Positions 1 through 9,040 are shown, numbered from the stretch's first letter. The stretch: DNA of 64,000 nt from Magnetococcales bacterium (GCA_015231755.1 JADGAZ010000004.1:1-64000); one strand, 5' to 3'. Notes: generated from the sequence alone by a model not told the origin. Translations and numbers: made by a program.

Positions 1-345
1 CGCCGGGGCCGCTTGCGCCGGGGCCAGGGCCGGGGCCGCCGTCTTGCTCGCAGGCTGCGCCGGGGCCGAAGATTTGGCTTCAGGCGACGCCGGGGCCGCC
101 GTCTTGCTCGCGGGCTGCGCCGGGACCGCTTGCGCCGGGGCCGGGGCCGCCGTCTTGCTCGCAGGCTGCGCCAGGGCCGAAGATTTGGCTTCAGGCGACG
201 CCGGGGCCGGAGACTTGCCCGCAGGCTGCGCCGGGGCAGCTTGCGCCGGGGCAGCCGTCTTGCTCGCGGGCTGCGTCGGGGACGCCGAGGCCGGAGATTT
301 GGCTTCAGGCTGGGCCGGGGCCGGAGATTTGGCTTCAGGGGACGC
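1..345. repeat. In-frame tandem repeat encoding Pro/Ala/Lys-rich tail
   Basis: About 60-base units built around cttgctcgcaggctgcgcc and gatttggcttcaggcgac recur with small changes through the first 345 bases. They encode PAQPASKTAAPA/SPEAKSSAPA repeats of the DUF2066-type protein on the minus strand. The array runs off the window edge. Units this similar can change copy number by slippage. Confidence 0.8.
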
Positions 346-1539
346 CGGGGCCGCCGGGGCGGATTGGGCGGACGCCGGGGGTTTGGACGCGGTCGCCAGC
401 CAAAGGGTGAAGCCTTCCGCGTTTTTCTCCTTGCGGGTCACCCATTTCGCCAACGACTGCTCCAGGAGTTCATCATGCCCCTGATACTCGCAGGAAAACA
501 GGGTCTCCCGGGCCGTGGCCTGCACCACCTGGGGATCCTTGACCCCTGGAATGGCCTTCAAGGCGTTCAAAAACTCGGTGAGCCGGGCCAGTTGCGCCTC
601 ATGGATCACCCGCAAACGCAGTTGATGTTTCATGCCCGGCTGCACCGCGTGCCCGCCGAGCCACTGTTCCACCGCCTGCTGAACCAGTTTGCCCGCCACC
701 ACAGGATACAAGGCGGTGGCGAGTTCTTCGGGAGTGGCCCCGCTTTTTTCCTCCCGGGCCTGAAAGGTGACAGGGGCGCTGTTGGGACGACTCACCACCA
801 AGGTGCCGGAAACCCGCAGCCGGGCACCCCCCTTGCTGGCGGTCAACGGGGTGGATTCGGCCTTCACCACCCAGGCGTCCGAGGCGCCATAACGGGTGGA
901 GGCCCAGTTCAACACCTCCGGATCCCCCTTCAGGGCCTTGTCCCAGTTCAGATGGGTCAAATCCTCCACATCCCCCAAAGGCTGCAACAACGATACCCCG
1001 TGTTCCTGCGCCACGTTGGGCATGGCCTTCCACAACCAAGTGGAAGGCCCTTCGGTGGCCTCCTCACGGGCGATCAGTAGCGCCAGCGGATAGGCCACCT
1101 CCCCGTGGGGAATCCCCTCCTTGACCAAGGCCGCCGTCACCTCCTTGCGGGAAAAAAACAGATCCACGGTCATGTCGAGCCGGTCGCCGACCTGTTTCTT
1201 GCTGCGCACCACAGTCCGTTCGGTCAGCCGTTTGGACTCCTTGAGCAAACCGGCAAGAAACTCCTTGCGGGCTTCCCGTTCCGGGGTGGGGAGCATGCGC
1301 TTGAACAGCCGTTGCAATCCCTCCCTCTGGGCCTGGGCCACGCCGGCATCCTGCATCACCTCGACGCTCTTGCCTCCCAGAAGCAACGAAATCTCCACAT
1401 GACGCACCTCGTAAATCGATCCGCTTCCGGTCTCCGGCGCAGCCGACCACGCCACGGAACCCGGCATCAGCATCAAAACCCACAACACGATCAGCCACCA
1501 CCCGGGAAACCAGCGGCCAGGACCGGAAAAATTGTTCAT
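1..1539 (-). CDS. DUF2066-type exported protein, C-terminus cut by window edge
   Basis: The minus-strand frame is open from the ATG at 1539 to position 1 (513 codons) with no stop, so the gene continues past the left edge. A GGGGGAG ribosome site lies about 11 bases before this ATG. Residues 1-33 form a signal peptide or anchor (Trp/Leu/Val-rich, ending near SVAWSA). The middle part (LLLGGKSVEVMQDAG, QREGLQRLFKRML, LLIAREEATEGPS) resembles DUF2066 proteins, which are commonly encoded next to purM; purM is divergent here, 115 bases away. From about residue 380 the protein becomes a Pro/Ala/Ser/Lys repeat built of PAQPASKTAAPA and SPEAKS units. DUF2066 function is unknown; export is inferred. 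The family call is from memory of the family and its context. Confidence 0.7.
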   Translation of the reverse strand, partial: MNNFSGPGRWFPGWWLIVLWVLMLMPGSVAWSAAPETGSGSIYEVRHVEISLLLGGKSVEVMQDAGVAQAQREGLQRLFKRMLPTPEREARKEFLAGLLKESKRLTERTVVRSKKQVGDRLDMTVDLFFSRKEVTAALVKEGIPHGEVAYPLALLIAREEATEGPSTWLWKAMPNVAQEHGVSLLQPLGDVEDLTHLNWDKALKGDPEVLNWASTRYGASDAWVVKAESTPLTASKGGARLRVSGTLVVSRPNSAPVTFQAREEKSGATPEELATALYPVVAGKLVQQAVEQWLGGHAVQPGMKHQLRLRVIHEAQLARLTEFLNALKAIPGVKDPQVVQATARETLFSCEYQGHDELLEQSLAKWVTRKEKNAEGFTLWLATASKPPASAQSAPAAPASPEAKSPAPAQPEAKSPASASPTQPASKTAAPAQAAPAQPAGKSPAPASPEAKSSALAQPASKTAAPAPAQAVPAQPASKTAAPASPEAKSSAPAQPASKTAAPALAPAQAAPA

Positions 1540-1654
1540 GATTGACCAGACTCCCCCATTTTGAATTCGATCATTCCACATCTCGTCCGGCTAGTGTACC
1601 CTTTCCGGATCAAAAAGACCAAACCCCCTTTGCACCGAAGGATGCATCCGCCCC

Positions 1655-2749
1655 ATGTCCGCCACCGAAACTCCCGGCTTCACCCCTCCAGGGGACAGAC
1701 CTTCCCTCACCTACCGCGATGCGGGCGTCGATATCGACGCGGGCAATCAAGTGGTCCACCTGATCCGTGACGCGGTGGCCTCCACCCGTCGTCCCGGCGT
1801 GCTGGGAGGTCTGGGGGGCTTTGGCGCCCTGTTCCGGCCCGAATGGCAAAAATTCACCGATCCCCTGCTGGTCTCCTCCACCGATGGGGTGGGCACCAAA
1901 CTCAAACTGGCCTTCCTCACCGGTCGTCACGATACGGTGGGCATCGATCTGGTGGCCATGTCGGTGAACGATCTGGTGGTGCAAGGGGCCGAACCCCTCT
2001 TCTTTCTCGATTATTTCGCAACCGGCACCCTGAATCCAGAAGTGGCCGCCATGGTGATTCAGGGCATTGCCGCCGGCTGCCGTCAGGCGGGTTGCGCCCT
2101 GGTGGGAGGGGAAACCGCTGAAATGCCCTCCTTCTATCCCCCCGGCGAATACGATCTGGCGGGCTTCGCGGTCGGCATCGTGGATCGGCCCAAGCTGATC
2201 GACGGCTCCCGGATCACCCCCGGCGACGCGGTGATCGGCATCGCCTCCTCCGGTCCCCACTCCAACGGCTACTCCCTGATCCGGCGTCTGGTGATGGAAC
2301 CCCACGGACCCGGCCTCAACGCCCCCTTCACCACACCCGAAGGGACAAAAACCCTCGGCGAGGTGTTGTTGACCCCGACGCGGATCTATGTCAAGGCGGT
2401 CTTGGAGCTGGCCAAACAGGTCACGGTCAAAGGACTGGTCCACATCACCGGTGGCGGATTCACCGAAAACATCCCCCGGGTCCTGCCGGATGGCACATCG
2501 GTCATTTTGGACGCAAAAAGCTGGCCCCGTCCAGCCATTTTCGACCTGTTGCAGCAATTGGGCAACATCGAGGAATCCGAGATGAATCGCACCTTCAATT
2601 GTGGACTGGGCATGGTGGCGGTGGTGGCGGAAACCGAATGCGCCGCAGCCCTGGCCAGCTTGAACGCTTCCGGAGAACAGGCCTGGCGCATCGGTTCGGT
2701 GGTGGCCCAGGCCAGCGCAGAGGATGCGCGGGTGATCATCCATGGCTGA
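1655..2749 (+). CDS. purM: Phosphoribosylformylglycinamidine cyclo-ligase (AIR synthetase)
   Basis: This enzyme closes the imidazole ring of FGAM with ATP to give aminoimidazole ribonucleotide, the fifth step of de novo purine synthesis. The 364-residue product carries the family signatures [24 protein letters not shown] and [12 protein letters not shown], and the C-terminal [16 protein letters not shown] block. It is about 15-20 residues longer than usual because of a Pro/Ser/Thr-rich N-terminal extension before SLTYRDAGV. purN starts inside the last codons (8-base overlap), so the two are translationally coupled. The 115-base gap to the divergent DUF2066-type gene should hold both promoters. 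Confidence 0.97.
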   Translation: MSATETPGFTPPGDRPSLTYRDAGVDIDAGNQVVHLIRDAVASTRRPGVLGGLGGFGALFRPEWQKFTDPLLVSSTDGVGTKLKLAFLTGRHDTVGIDLVAMSVNDLVVQGAEPLFFLDYFATGTLNPEVAAMVIQGIAAGCRQAGCALVGGETAEMPSFYPPGEYDLAGFAVGIVDRPKLIDGSRITPGDAVIGIASSGPHSNGYSLIRRLVMEPHGPGLNAPFTTPEGTKTLGEVLLTPTRIYVKAVLELAKQVTVKGLVHITGGGFTENIPRVLPDGTSVILDAKSWPRPAIFDLLQQLGNIEESEMNRTFNCGLGMVAVVAETECAAALASLNASGEQAWRIGSVVAQASAEDARVIIHG

Positions 2750-3407
2750 ACCCCTTCTGGCCGTCGGTGTGTTGATTTCGGGCAGCGGCAGCAATCTCCA
2801 GGCCCTGATCGACCGGATGGCGGATGGCACGATTCCGGCCCGCATCACCCTGGTGATCAGCAATCAGGCGGACGCCTATGGTCTGGAACGGGCCCAAATG
2901 GCGGGCATCCCCACCCGGGTGATCCACCACCAAGCCTTCCCGGACCGCCAAAGCTTTGAACAGGCCATGATCACCGCCTTGCAAGAGGCGGGAGTGGAAC
3001 TGGTCTGTCTGGCTGGATTCATGCGGGTGCTGACCCCCTGTTTCATTCGCGCCTTTGAAGGGCGACTGCTCAACATCCATCCCGCCCTGCTGCCCGCCTT
3101 TCCCGGTCTGCACGTGCAACAGCGGGCCATCGACTCGGGGGCGCGTTTTTCCGGGGCCACGGTCCATTTCGTCACCGAAGAGGTGGATGCCGGTCCCATC
3201 GTGGCCCAGGCCGTGGTTCCAATCCTCGACCACGACACGGCCCAGACCCTGGCCGCCCGCATCCTCAGGCAAGAACACCGCATCTATCCCATGGCCGTCT
3301 CCCTGTTCGCCCGAAAACGCCTGCACATTTCAGGACAACGGGTCCACATCCTGGATGGCCGGGAAGAACCGGAAGCGGCGTTGATCGTTCCCACACCGGA
3401 GCCGTAA
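2742..3407 (+). CDS. purN: Phosphoribosylglycinamide formyltransferase (GART)
   Basis: PurN transfers the formyl group of 10-formyltetrahydrofolate to GAR in purine synthesis. The 221-residue protein starts with the typical [16 protein letters not shown] glycine-rich loop and contains the folate/catalytic block [15 protein letters not shown], the catalytic stretch [16 protein letters not shown], and [16 protein letters not shown]. The start overlaps the purM stop by 8 bases (ATGGCTGA). Length and motifs are complete. The pair purM-purN forms a two-gene operon that converges on the Sel1-repeat gene. Confidence 0.97.
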   Translation: MAEPLLAVGVLISGSGSNLQALIDRMADGTIPARITLVISNQADAYGLERAQMAGIPTRVIHHQAFPDRQSFEQAMITALQEAGVELVCLAGFMRVLTPCFIRAFEGRLLNIHPALLPAFPGLHVQQRAIDSGARFSGATVHFVTEEVDAGPIVAQAVVPILDHDTAQTLAARILRQEHRIYPMAVSLFARKRLHISGQRVHILDGREEPEAALIVPTPEP

Positions 3408-3417
3408 CCCCTCGCCC

Positions 3418-3458
3418 AAAAAAAAGGGGTCCGGAGAACACTCTTCCCCGGACCCCTT
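3418..3458 (-). terminator. Rho-independent terminator of the Sel1-repeat gene
   Basis: A perfect 11-bp stem (AAGGGGTCCGG / CCGGACCCCTT, arms 3424-3434 and 3448-3458) has a 13-base loop. On the minus strand it is followed by eight T residues (A run 3418-3425). It sits between convergent purN and the Sel1 gene. The plus-strand side lacks a T run, so it mainly serves the leftward gene, though the stem may slow transcripts from purN too. Confidence 0.85.
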
Positions 3459-3523
3459 GTTCATGAATGTTGTCAACCAATCCAGCCAACAGCCTGTCGA
3501 GCATCCGCGTCGCCAACCGCTTG

Positions 3524-4165
3524 TCACGCGGCGACCGACCACTCGGCGGCCAACGCTTCGGCGCAGGCCAGCTCTGCCGGAGTCATCTCTTCGGCGGACA
3601 GTTGCAGATTTTCCAAAGCATCCGCCAGTCCCCCATGGGCGGCCAGCAGAAACCACGCCCGGGCCTGCACCATCTCCCGGGTCACCCCGTCACCGGTGGC
3701 ATACAAAATGCCCAGATTGTTCTGAGCCTTGGGATCCCCCTGGCGGGCGGCGGCCAGAAACCAAGCGGCAGCGGTGGCCGGATCCGGCTCCACTCCCAAT
3801 CCTTCCAGGTACATGGTCCCCAGATCATGCTGGGCCGGCGCATACCCCTGCCCGGCGGATTGACGATGCCAATGCAAGGCCATGTCGTAATCCAGAGGCA
3901 CTTCCACCCCTTCCAGGTACATGGCCGCGAGATTGTGCTGGGCCTTGGCATCGCCCCATTCGGCCAAAGTGGACAAGGTGGCGGCATACTCCCCCTCGTC
4001 GAGGTTGTAAAGGCCGTTCATATGGATGGATGGATTGGAAAGAAGCGTGTCAACGTTCAATACCGTGCAACCGCCTTGGGTTCCTCTGTTGACAAAAAAT
4101 GATGAATCAACGACATTCCCCAACGTCAACAGCACAAACAAGCAACAAACAGGCCAAAAAAGCAA
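3524..4165 (-). CDS. Sel1-repeat (TPR-like) protein, possible N-terminal frameshift
   Basis: The frame encodes at least three Sel1-like repeats, recognisable by AQHNLAAMYLEG, AQHDLGTMYLEG and AQNNLGILYATG each followed by A..W....A.QG. Such solenoids mediate protein-protein contacts, often in the periplasm. The listed start is a TTG at 4165 followed by a hydrophobic segment. A better start exists in another frame: ATG at 4172 with GAAGGA six bases upstream encodes MRVAFLACLLLVC, a textbook signal peptide, but it stops after 21 residues. Removing one base from the six-T run (4156-4161) would join it to the Sel1 frame. A shorter ATG start at 4021 would give a 165-residue leaderless form. Partners are unknown. 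Confidence 0.8.
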   Translation of the reverse strand: MLFWPVCCLFVLLTLGNVVDSSFFVNRGTQGGCTVLNVDTLLSNPSIHMNGLYNLDEGEYAATLSTLAEWGDAKAQHNLAAMYLEGVEVPLDYDMALHWHRQSAGQGYAPAQHDLGTMYLEGLGVEPDPATAAAWFLAAARQGDPKAQNNLGILYATGDGVTREMVQARAWFLLAAHGGLADALENLQLSAEEMTPAELACAEALAAEWSVAA

Positions 4166-4276
4166 CCCGCATCTCCATTCCTTCGGCTTCCAGGGCGCAT
4201 GGGTGCTGATTTCTGTTGAGAAAAGGCAAGGACAGAAAGGAAACCTTAATGCGGCATGACCAGCGCCATCAAAGCC

Positions 4277-4326
4277 AAAAAACGACCGGGGATTGCCAAG
4301 CCAAACAAACGCCTGACAATCCCCGG
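4277..4326 (-). terminator. Rho-independent terminator of the S8 protease gene
   Basis: A perfect 10-bp stem (arms 4286-4295 CCGGGGATTG and 4317-4326 CAATCCCCGG) with a 21-base loop lies just beyond the protease stop codon. On the minus strand it is followed by TCG and six T residues (A run 4277-4282). Confidence 0.8.
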
Positions 4327-4347
4327 CCCTGACCCGTCACCCCCTCG

Positions 4348-6891
4348 TCATTTGAGGGCGTCGATCGTGGCAATGACCGAATCGTTGGTTTGACCCGCGG
4401 GCAGCACCACACCCGTATCAATGGTGGAGCCGCCATTCAAGCGCCGCAAGATCAATACCCCGTCCGTGGCATCCACGACGCCGCTTTTGTCCACATCCAA
4501 TTTCAGACCAGCCCCTTCGATGCTGGCCTTGACCGAAGCATTATCCTGCCCGGCAGGCAACACCACTCCGGTATCGATGGAAGAGGCCCCGTTCAACCGT
4601 CTCAGAATCAACACCCCATCCGAAGCATCCGTTCCAGCACTCTTGTCCACATTCAAGGTACCGGCATTGGACGATGCGTTGGTGAGGTTCGCGGAACAAT
4701 TGACGCTGGTTCCACCGCTGACCCCGGCACAACTCCAGGTCCAAGGTCCGGTACCGGATACCGCGGAAGCGGTACCGGTGGCACACAGATTGGCGGCGGG
4801 AGCGGTGGCCACGGTCTGGTTATGGGCGGTTCCGCAGACGCCGTTCGCGGTGCCACTCACCGAACGCACCGCCGCGGCCGCGTCCATGGCGCCATAACCC
4901 CAGGCATCATTCGGATTGGTCGGCATCTCGACCCCGGAGGCGTAGGTGGGCAGATTGGCCGCCTGGGTATAGGTGTTGCTCTGCAAGGAAGTAAAAAGAT
5001 GCCGCTTCGCTTCCTCCGGTGTGAGCTGCGGATTGGCCTGGAGCATCAACGCCACGGTTCCCGTCACATGGGGGGTGGCCATGCTGGTTCCCATGTAGGC
5101 CACATGCACTCCATCCGCCTCCACGTCAGACGCGGTCGCGGCCGCCGTGGCCGCCTTGGACAGGCTGGACATGATATAAGAACCCGGCGCGGTCAAATCC
5201 GGTTTCATGACCGGTTTTTTGCATTCGTCGGCGTTCTTCTGCCCCGCGGTGGTGTTGATATCGACGTATTTGGCGTTGGCGCTGCACACACGACGGGGAC
5301 CGCGACTACTGAAGCCCCCCACATCTCCCAAGGGGCCGTTGTCGGCATTCTTGTCGGTCTCCCCGGAGGCCGTGCTCCAGACATAATTGGTGTTCAAGGC
5401 GGCCACGGCGATGGCCCGACGGGCGCTGGCCGAATCCGTGAGAATCCCTTTGGTGACCGCGGTCTTGTAGGTGCCGGTAAACACCGCGCCGGATTCGGTC
5501 TCGCCGCAAATGACGCCAAGCTTTTCGTTGGCCACCGGTACGGCGTCCGCACGAATGTTGAGGGTCCAGTTGCCGGTCGCCAAGGCATTGGTGCCTTTGC
5601 CCAAGGTGATCAGATACTGACGATCCCCGTTGGCGGAACTCGGCGCCGACGACGTGACATTGATCTTGCCGCAACCGACGGCATCGTAATCGGTCAAGGC
5701 GTTGCCAGCGGTGGTATAGGCGGTGGTGGTGCCGTTCGGGCAGACCAGTTGCACCGCATACTGATTGTCTCCGTTGCTCCAGAACTCCAATTTCTCTTCG
5801 GTGCGACCCGCCGGAATGGAAAAAGTCACCCCTACGGTTTGATCCTGGGTCATCGGGGCGAGTTCGGCGCGAATCGCCGCGTTGCCTTCATTGCCCGCCG
5901 CCGCCACCACGATCACGCCAGCCCCGGAAACGTTGTCGATACCCTTCTGGAAACTGCCCGTGCCGTCCCGGCTCCCAAAATAAGAACCCAGACTCAAATT
6001 GATCACCAACGGCTTGTTGAGCTGCTTGGCGACCCGTGTCATCCAGGAGATGGCGTCAAGCACCGGATCCCCGTTGGCCGCGACCGACTTGTCCAGGGCG
6101 TTGGCCACCAGCAGACCCGCCTCGGGAGCCACGCCGACGAAGCGTCCCGCCGCTTTCGCGTTGCCCGTGCCGCCACCGCTTCCAGCGGCAATGCCAGCCA
6201 CATGGGTGCCGTGATTGTTGTTGTCATCCGGATTGCAGGCGCTGGTGCCGCTGGCGGTGGTGTCCAGCACCTGATTGATCGCCGCCGTGTCACACTCGGC
6301 GCCATACAACGCCGCGCCATCCGCGCCCGTGGGGGGAGTGGCACCGGTGACAGTGCGCTGATTCCACAACCGCACGATGCGGGTTTTGCCGTTGGCATCC
6401 CGGAAATCCCCATGATTGATATCAATACCGGAATCGATGACCCCCACCAGCACATCCTTGCCGGTGTTCCCCCCCCACCCTTGCGCCAACGAACCGGTAC
6501 GCAGTTGATCGGCCTTGATGAAGGGCACACTCTTGTGCAAACGGGCAACCGGACGACTGGGGGTTTCCAGCCGCAGCACCTCCGGAAGGGCCGCCACTTG
6601 CGCTAGGCGGTTGATGGGAATCAAAACCGTCGCCACATCCCCCAATACGGAACGGACCACCACATCCAAAGCGCGCATGGCCACCAGTCCGTTGCCGGAA
6701 AATTGCACCGTGGCGGCCACCAGATCCTGTTTGTCCTCTGCCGCCCGCAGGGGATGGCTGCCGGAAGGGGGCGTGTAGGCCCGCAACTTGGAAGCGAGAC
6801 CCGCATCCAGTTTATGGCTGGATTCGGCCCAGGCCGTTGTACTCACCGCAAGACTCAACACGGAGATGCCAAGAAGACGCCATAAAAACAT
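4348..6891 (-). CDS. Secreted subtilisin-like (S8) serine protease with dockerin-like tail
   Basis: The start chosen is the ATG at 6891, seven bases after GGGAGA; in-frame TTG and ATG codons at 6906 and 6897 are alternatives. The 847-residue product has a 22-residue signal peptide ending TTAWA. The catalytic triad is complete: Asp153 in GVIDSGID, His227 in NHGTHVAG, Ser603 in GTSMATPH, with oxyanion Asn334 in AAAGNEGN. A Cys-bounded module near 685-735 (CGTAHNQ...PWTWSC) precedes two about 50-residue repeats, each with D.D.S....DGVLILRRLNG, which look like dockerin type I/EF-hand calcium loops. Export to the periplasm or outside is inferred. The gene stands alone between two terminators. Substrate is unknown. 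Confidence 0.93.
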   Translation of the reverse strand: MFLWRLLGISVLSLAVSTTAWAESSHKLDAGLASKLRAYTPPSGSHPLRAAEDKQDLVAATVQFSGNGLVAMRALDVVVRSVLGDVATVLIPINRLAQVAALPEVLRLETPSRPVARLHKSVPFIKADQLRTGSLAQGWGGNTGKDVLVGVIDSGIDINHGDFRDANGKTRIVRLWNQRTVTGATPPTGADGAALYGAECDTAAINQVLDTTASGTSACNPDDNNNHGTHVAGIAAGSGGGTGNAKAAGRFVGVAPEAGLLVANALDKSVAANGDPVLDAISWMTRVAKQLNKPLVINLSLGSYFGSRDGTGSFQKGIDNVSGAGVIVVAAAGNEGNAAIRAELAPMTQDQTVGVTFSIPAGRTEEKLEFWSNGDNQYAVQLVCPNGTTTAYTTAGNALTDYDAVGCGKINVTSSAPSSANGDRQYLITLGKGTNALATGNWTLNIRADAVPVANEKLGVICGETESGAVFTGTYKTAVTKGILTDSASARRAIAVAALNTNYVWSTASGETDKNADNGPLGDVGGFSSRGPRRVCSANAKYVDINTTAGQKNADECKKPVMKPDLTAPGSYIMSSLSKAATAAATASDVEADGVHVAYMGTSMATPHVTGTVALMLQANPQLTPEEAKRHLFTSLQSNTYTQAANLPTYASGVEMPTNPNDAWGYGAMDAAAAVRSVSGTANGVCGTAHNQTVATAPAANLCATGTASAVSGTGPWTWSCAGVSGGTSVNCSANLTNASSNAGTLNVDKSAGTDASDGVLILRRLNGASSIDTGVVLPAGQDNASVKASIEGAGLKLDVDKSGVVDATDGVLILRRLNGGSTIDTGVVLPAGQTNDSVIATIDALK

Positions 6892-7241
6892 ATCCATTTC
6901 TCCCAATAGGGGGCCCTTTCAACAGGACCATTCTTGCCAATTCTATCGAGGGCCGCATCACATGGCCATCCATTAAGACCATTCCTTAAAGTCCATGCAC
7001 CGTCAAACCGATTCCTCTCAGGAATAATTAAGCAGGCAGATGATAATGGCCCATTCAAAAGAATCAAGTCCATTTGCGGACAATCGGCACAGAAACCCCA
7101 AAAAAGAGAAGACACCTGTCAGAATTTTTCTCCACACCAATACGTACCAATCATTAACACGGACTCACACATCGGCACCCAGCTTGCCTGTCTGATCCGC
7201 ATCGGATTGCAGCAAAGCGATACGCCGGTGTATTCATCCCC
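6892..7241. other. Intergenic stretch upstream of the S8 protease
   Basis: No convincing gene was found between the protease start (6891) and the fmdB-like terminator (7242); together with the terminator and 3-prime flank the gene-free stretch runs to 7348. It is more AT-rich than its surroundings and must hold the leftward protease promoter, but no clear -35/-10 pair was recognised. Open frames here lack ribosome sites and family resemblance. Confidence 0.5.
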
Positions 7242-7280
7242 AAAAAAAACGCCGCCCGTGCAGACAACGCACGGGCGGCG
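7242..7280 (-). terminator. Rho-independent terminator of the ribosomal/fmdB-like cluster
   Basis: A perfect 11-bp GC-rich stem (7250-7260 CGCCGCCCGTG with 7270-7280 CACGGGCGGCG) and a 9-base loop are followed on the minus strand by eight T residues (7242-7249). It lies 69 bases beyond the stop of the fmdB-like gene and probably ends the whole rpsF-to-fmdB transcript. Confidence 0.9.
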
Positions 7281-7348
7281 ACAATACTTCCAATCGTCCA
7301 GCCTTCTCTTCGACAACGGCTGGCGTGCCGATTCGGCACACCGTTGCC

Positions 7349-7579
7349 TCAACCCAGGCCGCACATTCCGCCGGCGCAACCACCGGACGCGCAAGGAGGC
7401 GGCGAGGCAGAGGGGGCCGCGCTGCGGGAGCCGGCGACCTGCACTCCACCGGTGGACAGGATCTTGCGAACCTTTTCCGCGCCACACTCCGGGCAGACAC
7501 GCACCGGGGGGGCGGACATGGGATGATCCTGCTCGAAACGCAGGCCGCAACCATCACACTTGTAGTCGTAGAGCGTCAT
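7349..7579 (-). CDS. FmdB-family zinc-ribbon protein
   Basis: The 76-residue protein begins MTLYDYKCDGCG and has a second CPECG knuckle, giving the CxxC-CxxC zinc ribbon of the FmdB regulatory-protein family. The remaining part is Ala/Ser/Pro-rich and ends in a Cys/Gly-rich tail (PPCASGGCAGGMCG), typical of this family. GAGGTGATGAA lies just before the ATG. It follows rplI by 36 bases and may be cotranscribed. FmdB proteins are annotated as putative regulators, but the molecular role is not established. Confidence 0.9.
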   Translation of the reverse strand: MTLYDYKCDGCGLRFEQDHPMSAPPVRVCPECGAEKVRKILSTGGVQVAGSRSAAPSASPPPCASGGCAGGMCGLG

Positions 7580-7615
7580 TTCATCACCTCACGGGAACCG
7601 TTTTGCCGATTGATC

Positions 7616-8068
7616 TCAACGATTCACCCGGCGTTCCACCCGGACCTTGACTTCGGGGATGATGTCGGGATGCAGACGGATGCGCACCGTGTGATCACCG
7701 AGGGTCCGAATGGGATAGGGCACATCGATGGAACCCCGGGGGGTCTCGATGCCCCGCCCCAAAAAGAAAGCGGCAATGTCGGAATTGGTGACCGAACCGA
7801 ACAGTTTGTCGGAGGATCCGGCGGGACGATCCAGCACCACCTCCACGTCGGCGATCTTGGCGGCCAGGGCCTGGGCCCGCTCGAAGATCTCTTGTTGACG
7901 GGCCTCGAAGGCGAGCCGTTCCACCTCAAAGCGATCCCGATTCTTCCGGGTGGCGGGCAGAGCCTTGCCTTCCGGGATCAAGAAGTTGCGGCCATAACCG
8001 GCGCGCACCTGGACCACGGCGCCCAGATCACCCAATTTGCCAATCTTTTCCAAAAGTATCACTTCCAT
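7616..8068 (-). CDS. rplI: 50S ribosomal protein bL9
   Basis: bL9 is a two-domain large-subunit protein that contacts the L1 stalk region. The 150-residue product starts with the signature MEVILLEKIGKLGDLG and the family block VRAGYGRNFLIPEGKALPAT. A helical linker and a C-terminal rRNA-binding domain (SVTNSDIAAFF...HPDIIPEVKVRV) follow. Length is normal. It ends the bS6-PriB-bS18-DUF2232-bL9 order and lies six bases after the DUF2232 gene. Confidence 0.97.
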   Translation of the reverse strand: MEVILLEKIGKLGDLGAVVQVRAGYGRNFLIPEGKALPATRKNRDRFEVERLAFEARQQEIFERAQALAAKIADVEVVLDRPAGSSDKLFGSVTNSDIAAFFLGRGIETPRGSIDVPYPIRTLGDHTVRIRLHPDIIPEVKVRVERRVNR

Positions 8069-8074
8069 GGCTTA

Positions 8075-9040
8075 TTAGCTCCCAGGGGGATTCCCCCCCT
8101 CCTTGCTGGTGCGGAAAAACCGAGTGCGAAAATCGACCCAGATATCAAACAGGCCCAGAGCCGTCACCACGAGGACGACCTGGTACCACAAAAACATGGC
8201 CAGATAGAAAAAACTCCGCACCACCCCGGAAACCGGGTAGCGGCGGAAAGCGGCCTGTACGATCGACATCCCCTGCATGAAATAGAGGATGGCCAGAACC
8301 AAAACCAGATTGGCCCCCAGCATGTGGAGAAAGCCGGAAGCGGCGAAGGCCGGCAAGGCCGCGCCGATGACCACCCAGACCAGGGGGAAAGGCAGACGCC
8401 ATTCGGTCAGGTCCTCGACGGCGAACAGGGTGGTTCCTCCCCATTTGCCCACCAGGGTACGGGCTGCCAACAGGTTGCCCGCATGCAACAAAAACCACCC
8501 CGACACCACAAAGCCCGGCAGAAGCAGGGCCATGACGGCAAGCACCGGCTCCAAGACGGTACGGGCGTCGGCCAAGATTACGGCATCCCCTCCCTTCTTG
8601 GCAATGGTGGCCAGCACATGGGTCTTGAAGGTATCGAGTTTCAGCGCGGTTTCGGCCTGAAAATCGATGCCCATGAACAGCGTCCAGACAAAAAAGAGCA
8701 GCATGATGCCGACGCCCGACAAAAAGGCGACGCCCAGACAGTGGCTCACCTTCCACCCCGCCCGTACCATCCGGGCCGCCAACAGCGGGAAGCCGAAAAA
8801 GAGCAGGAAGGCGGTGAGGGGAAAACGCAGCCCATCCCCCAGGAGAAAGGCTCCCACCACGGGAATGGCCGCTCCGATCCACCCGGACCGGGAGCCACCC
8901 CACAGGGCGGTCAGGAGTACGGGCAAGGGGGCGACCATCTGCAACGGCACCAGCAGAGGCAGTCCCATGGGCAGGATCATCAAGACCAGGGCCTGCGTTC
9001 CCGCGACCACCGGATTGGTCACCCAGCCGAGGGGAGTCAT
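8075..9040 (-). CDS. DUF2232 (YybS-like) integral membrane protein
   Basis: The 321-residue protein is almost wholly hydrophobic, with roughly eight membrane segments (for example residues 12-50, 55-75, 100-125, 165-190, 225-270, 280-305). Its place between rpsR and rplI is the usual location of DUF2232/YybS-family genes in several proteobacteria. The family is uncharacterised; some members resemble energy-coupling-factor S-like membrane proteins. The ATG at 9040 has no strong ribosome site. It is probably cotranscribed with rpsR and translationally close to rplI. Confidence 0.8.
   Translation of the reverse strand: MTPLGWVTNPVVAGTQALVLMILPMGLPLLVPLQMVAPLPVLLTALWGGSRSGWIGAAIPVVGAFLLGDGLRFPLTAFLLFFGFPLLAARMVRAGWKVSHCLGVAFLSGVGIMLLFFVWTLFMGIDFQAETALKLDTFKTHVLATIAKKGGDAVILADARTVLEPVLAVMALLLPGFVVSGWFLLHAGNLLAARTLVGKWGGTTLFAVEDLTEWRLPFPLVWVVIGAALPAFAASGFLHMLGANLVLVLAILYFMQGMSIVQAAFRRYPVSGVVRSFFYLAMFLWYQVVLVVTALGLFDIWVDFRTRFFRTSKEGGNPPGS

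Noticed and set aside
1-345. Repeat array resembling a CRISPR at first sight (also 49423-49520)
   Set aside because: The units are contiguous, lack unique spacers and stay in frame as Pro/Ala/Lys or Arg/Glu/Ala coding repeats.
7172-7188. A second sigma-54-like site (CGGCACCCAGCTTGC) on the plus strand
   Set aside because: Spacing of GG and GC is right, but no plus-strand gene follows; the next features are leftward genes and their terminator. Treated as chance.
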